48,224 nucleotides of DNA from Candidatus Buchananbacteria bacterium RIFCSPHIGHO2_02_FULL_39_17 (GTDB lineage Bacteria; Patescibacteriota; Patescibacteriia; Buchananbacterales; UBA6539): assembly GCA_001817425.1 (NCBI GenBank), contig MHII01000024.1:1-48224 (forward strand), read 5' to 3'. This document shows positions 1 to 6,406 of the stretch, in pieces (position 1 is the first letter of the stretch; every line of letters starts with the position of its first letter). Both the position numbers and the translations under genes were made by a program. The notes under the pieces were generated by a model. It did not search any database. It was not told where the DNA came from and worked only from the letters and a program-made list of their open reading frames with translations.

Positions 1-76
1 CCGCGGCACTTCGGCGGGCTGGACTTTAAATTTAACCGCCGCGGCACTTCGGCGGGCTGGACTTTAAATTTAACCG
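1..76. repeat. Perfect 38-bp tandem duplication at the window edge
   Basis: Bases 1-38 and 39-76 are identical (CCGCGGCACTTCGGCGGG...). The unit is not a multiple of three, so it breaks the reading frame of the partial gene. Because it lies at the very end of the sequence, an assembly artefact at a contig end is as likely as a real duplication. Confidence 0.9.
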
Positions 77-390
77 GCAGCGACTGGCGGGCCAGCACCG
101 AACAGATTCAGTTTAATTATAATGGCAAAGGTTCAGATAATGGCAAAGGCAAGCTTTGCGCTTTTCCCAATGGCGGCAGTCTTTATGCGGAAAGCGGGAG
201 TTTGACGGGGGTAAGCAAAGGTGGTATAGATTGTTTTAGCAGTACTTTATCCACGATTGATTTAGTCACCGCGACTAATGGCAACGGCAACGGGACTTAT
301 TGGCTGACGGATATGAAACTGGAGCAGTATGTGCCGGCTAACGCGACTGCGACCGTTTATACCACTTCCATTATTTTTACGCTCCAGTAA
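1..390 (+). CDS. C-terminal part of a secreted/surface protein (partial)
   Basis: The reading frame is open from base 1 to the TAA at 388-390, so the tracked TTG start at 202 is only an internal codon and the true start lies outside the window. The visible ~115 trustworthy residues (from the second copy of the tandem repeat onward) are rich in Gly, Asn, Ser and Thr. They include an NGNGNGTYWLTDM segment, two cysteines (LCAF and DCF) that could form a disulfide, and a beta-strand-like end closing in SIIFTLQ. This composition suits an extracytoplasmic beta-sandwich, as in WxL-like surface proteins, but no family-defining motif is visible. The next gene is a membrane-anchored Ig-like protein, so the two may act together at the cell surface. 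The frame before base ~40 is doubtful because a 38-bp tandem duplication shifts it. Confidence 0.6.
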   Translation, partial: PRHFGGLDFKFNRRGTSAGWTLNLTGSDWRASTEQIQFNYNGKGSDNGKGKLCAFPNGGSLYAESGSLTGVSKGGIDCFSSTLSTIDLVTATNGNGNGTYWLTDMKLEQYVPANATATVYTTSIIFTLQ

Positions 391-551
391 ACCGTTAAAA
401 TTATAATTTTTAAATTAGAATTTTGATTCAATTTTTAATGACTGAATTTTGAAATATTAAAAAATTGGAATATTGAATCAAAATTAAAAATTAGAAATTA
501 AAAATTATTTTTAGACTTGCTTTCAAGCATAAATTATCCCATTCTATATAA
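391..551. repeat. AT-rich intergenic foldback
   Basis: The spacer between the partial gene and the next ATG folds back on itself. AATTTTGATTCAAT (419-432) is the exact reverse complement of ATTGAATCAAAATT (472-485), and the flanking words (TTTTTAAAT, AAAAATTAGAAATTAAAAATT) are also loosely complementary. A short CTTG-CTTT-CAAG hairpin lies just before the ATG at 552. It belongs to the same class as the spacers at 7731, 9139, 9721, 10872, 22380 and 24891. Confidence 0.7.
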
Positions 552-1820
552 ATGTCTAAAACGAAATTTAACCAAAAACAATTTTTAATCTATCAGCAAT
601 ATCAGCGGATTCATTTTTTTCTTTTTATCGTTTCTCTGGTGGTGTTTTTAATCGTTTTTTTGGTGATGAGCACGATTTTTCTGGAAACCACCAAGGCAAC
701 CAGTATTTTGCTTTCCCTTGCCATTTCTAATCCCAGTGAAACCTCGGTGACGACGCAAGAGAGCACAACCATTACTAGCGGTGGCGGTTTAGCGCTGCTT
801 CGGGCGCCAAGTTTAGCGAAAGAGCTAGCTCTTCAGCCAATGCCGCCTTCGCCAGCCGAATCAACCGGGGCAATCGCGCCCGTGAAAGTCTCAATTAACC
901 TTTTAAACCAAAGCGGTAATATTATTGAGGGCGGCAGTGCCTCTAATTATTCACTCCAGTCAATTGTGCCGCAGATCAGCAATAGCCGGCCGGTTTTCAG
1001 CGGGCAAGTTGATTTGCCCTATGCTTTTATTTTTTTAGAAATTCATTCAGGGCCAGTTAACGCGATTACTACCAGTTTCAATGCAGATGCTAACGGTTTC
1101 TGGTCTTATCAGCCGTCCCAGCCGCTTGCCGCTGGTTCTCACTTGATGTATTTGACGGTTTTTGACCCAACGGGCGAGGCAAAATTAGCGGCGGTTGATT
1201 ATCAATTTGAAGTTTTGTCAACTGAAGAAACAACCAAAGTTGCCACGGAAATCAAGCCAGGGCAAAGCAAAAAAATTACCGCTAAGCCATCGTTAGTTGA
1301 TTCGGGTCAAGCCCTTTTTGACGTGCGGGTTAAGCTAACAGGTTCGATACCTCACGAAATTCAGCCCGGCGATGACTTTTACGCCCAAATCTATCTGACG
1401 AATGTTGGCGAAACCGGGAAGTTAGTTGATGTAATCGTTAAATATCAAATTGTTGATGAAAAACAAAAGATAATTTTTGAGCAAGGTGAGACTTTGGCGG
1501 TTAGCACCCAAGCCTCATTTCTAAAAACCTTTTCCACCAAACCAAATCTTTCCCCGGGTAATTATTCTTTGGCGGTCAGCGTTGATTATGATCACGTTCA
1601 AGCGGTTTCCGTTGAGAAATTTGCGGTTAAGGGCGAGCCGGTCTTAATTATGCCGGGCCGGACCAAAGTTAATATTTCCGCTGTTGTCCAAATCCTTGCC
1701 TTAATTTTAATTATCAGCTCCTTAATCGCTTATTTTGAATATAAACAAGTGGAATCTTTAAGGCGAGTCATTCATCAAGTGACGGAAAAAGATTTGAAAA
1801 AAGAAGGTTTAATTTCTTAA
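552..1820 (+). CDS. Membrane-anchored extracytoplasmic Ig-like protein
   Basis: A 422-residue protein with a hydrophobic N-terminal segment (about residues 21-44) and a second membrane helix near the C-terminus (about 375-395), followed by a short charged cytoplasmic tail (EYKQVESLRRVIHQ...). Between them lie a low-complexity Ser/Thr/Pro linker, an Ig-like module (about 150-225, containing FNADANGFWSY and a Leu-rich return strand) and a second beta-sandwich (about 255-365, with the NVGETGKLVDV pattern of CARDB/NEW3-type domains). The layout resembles WxL-interacting DUF916/DUF3324 proteins, which also end in a C-terminal helix and basic tail, but I cannot assign that family. Likely role: a cell-surface scaffold on the outer face of the membrane. 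A palindrome (AAAGAGCTAGCTCTT) sits inside the linker and may be an in-frame repeat insertion. The start is the first ATG after the foldback. Confidence 0.75.
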   Translation: MSKTKFNQKQFLIYQQYQRIHFFLFIVSLVVFLIVFLVMSTIFLETTKATSILLSLAISNPSETSVTTQESTTITSGGGLALLRAPSLAKELALQPMPPSPAESTGAIAPVKVSINLLNQSGNIIEGGSASNYSLQSIVPQISNSRPVFSGQVDLPYAFIFLEIHSGPVNAITTSFNADANGFWSYQPSQPLAAGSHLMYLTVFDPTGEAKLAAVDYQFEVLSTEETTKVATEIKPGQSKKITAKPSLVDSGQALFDVRVKLTGSIPHEIQPGDDFYAQIYLTNVGETGKLVDVIVKYQIVDEKQKIIFEQGETLAVSTQASFLKTFSTKPNLSPGNYSLAVSVDYDHVQAVSVEKFAVKGEPVLIMPGRTKVNISAVVQILALILIISSLIAYFEYKQVESLRRVIHQVTEKDLKKEGLIS

Positions 1821-1875
1821 ACGCGAATTTGAAAAGTTTTTTAAACCATTAAATAATCCAAAATTGGTTAAGCCT

Positions 1876-2031
1876 GTCATTGCGAGCGATCCCAAGCGAA
1901 GTCGAGGGAGAGCGAAGCAATCTCCAGAGATTGCCGCATCGTCCCGTCGCTCGCGAGCGACGGGACTCCTCACAATGACAATGTATTAGTGTCATTGCGA
2001 TCCCGATTTTACATCGGGAGAAGCAATCTCG
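1876..2031. repeat. Dispersed GTCATTGCGAG-type palindromic repeat plus partial second copy
   Basis: GTCATTGCGAG (1876-1886) pairs with CTCACAATGAC (1969-1979). Inside are GCAATCTC-CAGA-GATTGC and a perfect 26-bp palindrome GTCCCGTCGCTCG/CGAGCGACGGGAC (1941-1966). A truncated second copy (1991-2031) contains the hairpin TCCCGAT-TTTAC-ATCGGGA. Repeats with the GTCATTGCGAG...GAAGCAATCTC signature are widespread in bacterial genomes. The rest of this ~250-base gap is featureless AT-rich sequence. Confidence 0.8.
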
Positions 2032-2068
2032 TTTGAGATATTTCTTTACTAAAAATTAATTAAAAAAT

Positions 2069-2392
2069 ATGCCTGAAAGTATTATTTACGTCAATACTCT
2101 AATCACTACCCTAATCTTTGATCTGATTAGGTTAATTTTAGCCATTATCATTGTTATTTTGGGGCTGCGGATTGTCTGGCGGGTAGAAAAAAAATTGGAT
2201 TTATTTTTTAAGTTGATAACCTTTGCTTTTATTTTGATAGTTGGGCGCCAATTAATTAGGCTTTTTATCAATTTAGAAATATTTTCATTTGCCGGCTGGA
2301 TGAACTGGTTAGACATTATCCCGAGCTTTATTATCCTCATTGCTTTTTTGGTGATGGATGGGGTAATTACAAAATTGGATCGGGAAAAATGA
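2069..2392 (+). CDS. Small membrane protein, unknown function
   Basis: A 107-residue protein with three likely membrane helices (about residues 11-34, 48-68 and 76-96) joined by short basic loops (WRVEKKLDLFFK) and ending in a charged tail (KLDREK). It is not recognised. It is followed immediately by a strong intrinsic terminator and preceded by a repeat-filled gap, so it is probably monocistronic. The minus-strand ORFs 2086-2340 and 2309-2518 are shadows of this gene and of the following repeat. No Shine-Dalgarno site is visible; the ATG follows AAAAAAT. Confidence 0.65.
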   Translation: MPESIIYVNTLITTLIFDLIRLILAIIIVILGLRIVWRVEKKLDLFFKLITFAFILIVGRQLIRLFINLEIFSFAGWMNWLDIIPSFIILIAFLVMDGVITKLDREK

Positions 2393-2420
2393 ATTTGATT
2401 TTTTAATTGATACAGTGATA

Positions 2421-2450
2421 AAAAAACCGAGATGGCAATCTCGGTTTTTT
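2421..2450. terminator. Strong bidirectional intrinsic terminator
   Basis: AAAAAACCGAGAT (2421-2433), loop GGCA, then ATCTCGGTTTTTT (2438-2450). The 13-bp perfect stem ends in a T-run on both strands. It ends the small membrane gene on the plus strand and could also stop minus-strand transcription coming from the repeat region. Confidence 0.9.
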
Positions 2451-2452
2451 AC

Positions 2453-2704
2453 TTCCTTACCGGAAACCCCGTGCGAGGTTTCCCGAGTACGGGGATGAAT
2501 GGGCAAAATCCGATCCAAGGATTTTGTAAGTTAGCGCGAGCTCAATTTAGACTGTCATCCTGAATTTATTTCAGGATCCTTCATTGGGATGCCGAAACAA
2601 GTTCGGCATGACAATAGCGAGCGAGTAGCGAAAGCGTCAGGAAACCCCGCATAAAAAAAGCCACCCCGAAGGATGGCTTTTTGAGTGCGGGGAGGACGTC
2701 ATTA
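2453..2704 (+). repeat. ~250-bp dispersed repeat, copy A (with internal hairpins)
   Basis: Closely matches 5247-5476 in the same orientation, from CTTCCTTACCGGAAACCCCG to GCGGGGAGGACGTCATTA. Internal structures: GGAAACC/GGTTTCC competing with CCCCGTRC/GYACGGGG; AAAATCC-GATCCAA-GGATTTT; TGCCGAAC-AA-GTTCGGCA. Copy A alone carries an extra terminator-like hairpin (AAAAAGCCACCC / GGATGGCTTTTT, about 2655-2682) nested in a CCCCGCA/TGCGGGG stem. No gene is seen in 2453-2982. Confidence 0.85.
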
Positions 2705-2811
2705 AATAGAATTAATAAGTAATTTATTTAAAGCTAAACTTAGGCTTTAAATCACTATTATCGTTCCGTGAGACGAGGAGGTTTGGGGGCAATATTGAGA
2801 CCATCTTCTTT

Positions 2812-2942
2812 TTGTCGTCCCGAGCGACCCAGCCGTTCGCCCAGTCGTTCGCGAACGGCTGGGGAGTCGAGGGATCTCAACAAGCTTATTAATTATTATG
2901 AGATTTCTCCACTCGCTACGCTCAGTCGAAACGACAAATAAA
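2812..2942. repeat. Nested palindromic repeat (CCAGCCGTTCG family)
   Basis: Ends are TTTGTCGT and ACGACAAA. Inside, CAGCCGTTCG pairs with CGAACGGCTG, and CGAGGGATCTCA loosely pairs with TGAGATTTCTCCACTCG, giving a ~130-bp foldback. A second copy of the core (GCGACCCAGCCGTTCG...GAACGGCTGG.GAGTCGAG) is at 28185-28223. It lies just downstream of the stop of the ligase gene. Confidence 0.75.
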
Positions 2943-2982
2943 AAAGAAAAATTAGATTGACCAAGGTGACGTAAAGAGATAA

Positions 2983-5151
2983 TTATTTATTTTCAATCGC
3001 TTTTTGGTAAAGCTGGTTTAATTCGTCTAACATGTTTTGGTAATCGGCATTATTCGGAGAACGTTTGACGATAGAGGCTAAAAAATCAATCGTGGCTTTT
3101 AAATCTTTAGAGTCGCGATAAGCCGATAAAAGTTTAGCGACATTTTCCGGCTGGTAAACCGGAAAACCAAGGGCTAAAGTTTTTTCCAAAGACTGGTAAG
3201 CCAGATCCGCCTGACGGCTTAAAATATAGGCAATGGCTAAATTCCAATGAGCCTCGGCGAATTTCGGATTTAAGTCAATCGCTTTTTGGAAATAAGCAAT
3301 GCCTTCATCAAACTTGGCTTGCGACATTTTAATCCGGCCAAGCAGAGTCAAAGTTTGATAGCGCTTAGGCGAAATGGCTAGGGCCTTTTGGCTGATTTCT
3401 TCGGCGGCGATTAAATAATTGGGATTTAATTGGTTGGTCGCTAAATAAAGCTCGCCTAACAAAAGATAATTTTGAATTTCATAGGGCGTGGTGCTGATAT
3501 TTTTTTTCATTTCATTAATGGCAAAATTAATTAAGGGAAGAGTCTCTTGGTTAATCCCGCTTAAATTGACCCGATCTCGGGTGGCCTGAACTAAAATAAA
3601 CCGCAATTCCGATTGGGCTGGGTTGGAATAATTAAACGCTTTGACAAAGTCATTTTTTATTAAGATTGGGTTAGTTTTATCTTTAGTCACGGCGGTAACG
3701 GTGTAATGATTGGCCAAGGCCGGCCTGACATTAAACCAATAACCCAGACTGCCAAAGATGATCAGCGCTACCATCAATAAAATGATATGCCAAGAACGCA
3801 ACTGATTTTTCCCTAAGGTTTCTAATTTTTCATTTTTTTCAAAATTTGGCCGGGTTTGGATAAAAGCTAAGGTCAGAAAAAATAATAAGTAAGAATTAAG
3901 CGTGTCAAAAACAAAAATATTTTGAGCTAAATAAGTCAAAATTAAAGTGGTCAAAATCAGGTTTGTCTTAAATTCTAATTTTTTTTCCCAGATTTTTTTG
4001 ACGGCAAAAATAATTATTAAAAGGTAGGTAATTAGGCCAACTAAGCCGGTGGTCACGCCAACCTCAACAATGACATTATGGGCGCGATCGTACCAGGGCT
4101 GGGAGCCGATGTCGCGCGCGAGGGCGGGATTAAAATGCTGGTTAAAGGCGGCGTTAAAATTTTCCCAACCCCAGCCGAAAATTGGCCGAGCTAAAAAGGC
4201 TTGGCCGCCGACTTGCCAAACCAACAAGCGGTTTTGGGTGGTGACGTCAGTTGGCGAAATATTAATGAGCCGGTTGACGGTTGTTAGATTTTGCGCCCAG
4301 GGCTGGGACCGATTAAGGTAGAGATAAAAAAAAGTCATTGCCATGAAAATTAGCAAAACGGCAGCACTAATTTTTAGGGCAATTTTTTTTGTTTTCAAAA
4401 AAGCGCTGAAGAGGATAAATAAGCCGCCAAAAATTAAGGCAATCACGGCGCCGCGGGTTTGGGTTTGCCAGATAATCAATAAATCAATAATCATCAGGCC
4501 AGCGTAAAGAATTTTTTGACCTTTAATTTGAGTTTGGAAAAAAAGATAAGCGGCAAGGAAAATGATAAAAATCAGGTAAGCGGCTAAAAAACTGGGATTG
4601 CCAATCGCGCCGCCCAGCCGTTCACCGGCGGTTTTTAGGGCGGGGGATAAATTAAATAATTGGGCCAGAGCATAGAGGGTTTGGAAAAAACTGGAAATTA
4701 AAACGACGTTTAAAAGCTGTTGCCACTCGGCTTTGGTTTTAAAGATGCCAATTAAGATAATAAAAAAGGCAAGATAATGAAGCCAAGTCAGGATGCCTTC
4801 AGTTCTTTCAATTGAACTCCAGAAGCTGCGATAAAAATTAACCCCAAACACGGAAGAGATAATCATCATTAAGACAAAAGTCGAGAGCAGCCAAGTGAGA
4901 ATGGCGCGCTTGGGCCTAAATTTTGGGTTGAGGGCTAACCGAAGAATATACCCAATGAGGCAAAATTCAATTATTAATCGAAAAATCGCGGTTCGCGGGA
5001 AAACCAAGGGGAATAAAAAATTCGGGTTAACGTATAGCGGCAAAAATAAAATAATAAAAACTCCAGTTTTAATAAACTGGATTAATAGATTTTCTAAATT
5101 AAATTTTTGGTTTTTAGTTCGCCCGTTGGCGAATTGAGATAGGGCAGTCAT
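2983..5151 (-). CDS. O-antigen ligase/polymerase-like membrane protein with C-terminal TPRs
   Basis: A 722-residue protein with about ten membrane helices in the first ~470 residues, then a periplasm-like region and a C-terminal array of tetratricopeptide repeats (about 560-715; motifs such as YFQKAIDLNPKFAEAHWNLAIAY). The central part carries the Wzy_C/O-antigen-ligase signature region (GRLGGAIGNPSFLAAYLIF, then RPIFGWGWENFNAAFNQHF with a following DRAHNVIVEVGVTTGLVG). Proteins of this family transfer or polymerise lipid-linked glycans on the outer face of the membrane; the TPR tail is a common addition in Patescibacteria and probably binds partners. It is isolated from the main glycan cluster and flanked by two direct repeats. 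A TATAAT box sits 7 nt before the ATG, suggesting a leaderless transcript. Confidence 0.85.
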   Translation of the reverse strand: MTALSQFANGRTKNQKFNLENLLIQFIKTGVFIILFLPLYVNPNFLFPLVFPRTAIFRLIIEFCLIGYILRLALNPKFRPKRAILTWLLSTFVLMMIISSVFGVNFYRSFWSSIERTEGILTWLHYLAFFIILIGIFKTKAEWQQLLNVVLISSFFQTLYALAQLFNLSPALKTAGERLGGAIGNPSFLAAYLIFIIFLAAYLFFQTQIKGQKILYAGLMIIDLLIIWQTQTRGAVIALIFGGLFILFSAFLKTKKIALKISAAVLLIFMAMTFFYLYLNRSQPWAQNLTTVNRLINISPTDVTTQNRLLVWQVGGQAFLARPIFGWGWENFNAAFNQHFNPALARDIGSQPWYDRAHNVIVEVGVTTGLVGLITYLLIIIFAVKKIWEKKLEFKTNLILTTLILTYLAQNIFVFDTLNSYLLFFLTLAFIQTRPNFEKNEKLETLGKNQLRSWHIILLMVALIIFGSLGYWFNVRPALANHYTVTAVTKDKTNPILIKNDFVKAFNYSNPAQSELRFILVQATRDRVNLSGINQETLPLINFAINEMKKNISTTPYEIQNYLLLGELYLATNQLNPNYLIAAEEISQKALAISPKRYQTLTLLGRIKMSQAKFDEGIAYFQKAIDLNPKFAEAHWNLAIAYILSRQADLAYQSLEKTLALGFPVYQPENVAKLLSAYRDSKDLKATIDFLASIVKRSPNNADYQNMLDELNQLYQKAIENK

Positions 5152-5158
5152 ACCCCTA

Positions 5159-5164
5159 ATTATA
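5159..5164 (-). promoter_or_regulatory. -10 box for the ligase gene; leaderless start likely
   Basis: On the minus strand a perfect TATAAT is followed by exactly 7 nt (TAGGGGT) and then the ATG at 5151, which puts the expected transcription start at or next to the A of the start codon. The hexamer 17 nt upstream is weak (TTCCAT-like). No Shine-Dalgarno site is possible with this start. Confidence 0.5.
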
Positions 5165-5211
5165 GCGTCAAATGTAATAAAATGGAATAACTAAATTTTG
5201 GTCGGGTTGGC

Positions 5212-5244
5212 CCGCCTAAATTTCGGGGTAGCCCGCCTAAATTT
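5212..5244 (+). repeat. Direct pair of GCCCGCCTAAATTT units around a tRNA-like CGGGGTA
   Basis: GCCCGCCTAAATTT occurs twice, separated by CGGGGTA. The 21-base string TACCCCGAAATTTAGGCGGGC is repeated in the tRNA island at 5720-5740, on the opposite strand relative to here. There CGGGGTA is the 5' acceptor strand of a broken tRNA-Pro, so this looks like a repeat that captured a tRNA end. The same CCCGCC..AAATTT signature forms a complete hairpin at 13551-13587. Confidence 0.7.
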
Positions 5245-5246
5245 AT

Positions 5247-5476
5247 TTCCTTACCGGAAACCCCGTGCGAGGTTTCCCGAGCACGGGGATAAATAGGCAA
5301 AATCCGATCCAAGGATTTTGTAAGTTAGCGCGAAACTTTGCTTATGTGTCATCCCGAATTTATTTCAGGATCCTTCATTGGGATGCCAAAACAAGTTCAG
5401 CATGACAATGGCGAGCGAGTAGCGGAGCAAAGGAAATTCCGCACGAACCGAAGGTGAGTGCGGGGAGGACGTCATT
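5247..5476 (+). repeat. ~230-bp dispersed repeat, copy B
   Basis: Second copy of the 2453-2704 repeat in the same orientation, sharing long identical blocks (e.g. GGCAAAATCCGATCCAAGGA and the GGAGGACGTCATTA end). It lacks the inner terminator-like hairpin of copy A. Copies A and B directly flank the ligase gene. Confidence 0.85.
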
Positions 5477-5597
5477 ATTAGAAATAATCCTTAAAACCCC
5501 AGTAATGATTTACTTTTTTGAATCAGTAGATAAGACTTATAATAGATTGGAAAATTTTGGCGGGCGACCTCATCGTTCCGAACGATGCGCGCTAGCC

Positions 5598-5709
5598 CCG
5601 CCCGACTGCCTTGACTATCGGGGATCCGGGACTCGAACCCGGAATCTCACGCACCCGAAGCGTGCGCGATAGCCAATTACGCTAATCCCCGGCAGTCAAG
5701 GCGGGCGGG
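5598..5709. repeat. Inverted repeats bracketing the intact tRNA
   Basis: On the minus strand the left flank reads CCCGCCCG-CCTTGACT-GC and the right flank is TAGTCAAGGCAGTCGGGCGGG. They are imperfect inverted repeats (the right one has an extra ACTG) directly adjoining both ends of tRNA-Pro. They define the segment that interrupts the D-loop of the outer broken tRNA. Confidence 0.75.
5618..5691 (-). tRNA. tRNA-Pro (anticodon CGG)
   Basis: Complete cloverleaf on the minus strand: acceptor CGGGGAT/ATCCCCG with discriminator A, D-arm GCG.AATTGGCTA..CGC, anticodon stem CACGC/GCGTG with loop TTCGGGT (anticodon CGG), T-arm CCGGG-TTCGAGT-CCCGG. The C1-G72 pair, A73 and G35-G36 are the recognised bacterial tRNA-Pro identity elements. 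CCA is not encoded. It is bracketed by GCCTTGACT/AGTCAAGGC (5608-5616 and 5694-5702), which would extend the acceptor helix in the precursor transcript. Confidence 0.95.
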
Positions 5710-5911
5710 CAGCTGCGCTATACCCCGAAATTTAGGCGGGCAAGCCGAAGTGTGCTCCGCCAGCTGGTGGACAATTATCCCGACGCTTCGGTCGGGATCC
5801 CGACTTCCTTATTTTTTATTAAAATCAGTACGTCGGGACGCTACACCTCGATCATAACCATTAACCTTTAACCAATAACAATTAACCCACTTACTTATTG
5901 TTAACTGTTTG

Positions 5912-6063
5912 CCCCGCTTCAATTTTACCTTAGAATAAAAAATAAAACCAGATATTATTTAATTTAACTATTAAAATTTCGCAACCCGCGCGTGCCGAAT
6001 AAGCACACTCTGTTTAGGGCGCAGCGGGTTGTCTCTAAATTATTTTGTAAAATTGAAGCGGGG
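5912..6063. repeat. 152-bp inverted-repeat element
   Basis: CCCCGCTTCAATTTTAC (5912-5928) and GTAAAATTGAAGCGGGG (6047-6063) are a perfect 17-bp inverted repeat. Inside, CAACCCGC (5982-5989) pairs with GCGGGTTG (6024-6031) and GTGC with GCAC. No convincing ORF lies within; the tracked 5964-6308 ORF runs across this and the next repeat. It could be a MITE-like element. Bases 5728-5911 hold another palindrome (CCCGAC-GCTTCG-GTCGGG) and AT-rich sequence. Confidence 0.75.
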
Positions 6064-6361
6064 TTAATATTTATTTGCAAGCGTAGCGAGTGAAATGAAA
6101 GCTTGCTTTCATTTCCGAGCGGAGCGCCGCAAACAAAGAATACCCCGCCAGCTTGCTGCGGGGTGCAAAGGGCGAGCGCAGCGAGCATCTTTGCGAGTCC
6201 AGAGCTTGCTCTGGAGTCAATACTCTTTATTTCTGCTCGGTCGGCGTTCCGCCTTTGGCGGAATTTGGCCTCGCAGACAAATATTAAAAAGAAGAGGCCG
6301 CTTGCCATTGACCTCTTTTTCGATTTTCGTCGGAAGGAGAAGGTTATTTTAGCAAGCGGCC
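6064..6361. repeat. Cluster of hairpins sharing an AGCTTGCT apex
   Basis: Series of short palindromes: AATGAAAGC-TT-GCTTTCATT; CCCCGC.CAGCTT.GCTGCGGGG; CCAGAGC-TT-GCTCTGG; TTCCGCC-TTT-GGCGGAA; GCAAAG...CTTTGC; and GGCCGCTTGC (6296-6305) with GCAAGCGGCC (6352-6361). AATATTTATTTGC near the start is nearly the reverse complement of GCAGACAAATATT near 6283, suggesting one larger foldback. The three ORFs tracked here are not credible genes. Confidence 0.7.
6286..6320 (-). terminator. Possible intrinsic terminator for the 6407-6859 gene
   Basis: On the minus strand AAGAGG ... CCTCTT is followed by CTTTTTAAT. The stem is short and the loop is the GC-rich half of a neighbouring palindrome, so this is a modest call. 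Confidence 0.4.
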
Positions 6362-6406
6362 GAATAGGCGAGGCGCCAGCGGAAGGGCACTTCGCCTTTG
6401 GGAGAA

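Larger units (their letters stand above)
5565..5727 (-). pseudogene. Broken tRNA-Pro(CGG), interrupted in its D-loop and lacking the T-arm
   Basis: On the minus strand the 5' part CGGGGTATAGCGCAGCTG (5710-5727) is an acceptor strand plus the first half of a D-arm. The continuation GGCTAGCGC plus an anticodon arm CATCG-TTCGGAA-CGATG (anticodon CGG) and AGGTCG lies at 5565-5597. Joined, they give a normal D-arm (GCGCAGCTGG.CTAGCGC) and anticodon arm. Between them sits a whole second tRNA with flanking inverted repeats. After AGGTCG the sequence becomes GCCCGCCAAAATTTT instead of a T-arm and acceptor strand, so this copy cannot be functional. It starts with C1, as tRNA-Pro does. Confidence 0.65.

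Noticed and set aside
1-76. Start of a CRISPR array
   Set aside because: The two 38-bp copies are contiguous with no spacer and lie in a coding frame; no cas gene is present.
2309-2518. 69-residue minus-strand ORF
   Set aside because: Covers the terminator and repeat copy A; no coding character.
2812-2942. Insertion sequence with transposase
   Set aside because: The inverted ends enclose only ~130 bp without any ORF; it is a non-coding palindromic repeat.
5454-5672. 72-residue plus-strand ORF
   Set aside because: It reads through the repeat end and antisense to the tRNA locus; the GTRTRNLTHPKRAR end is the usual false translation of tRNA antisense.
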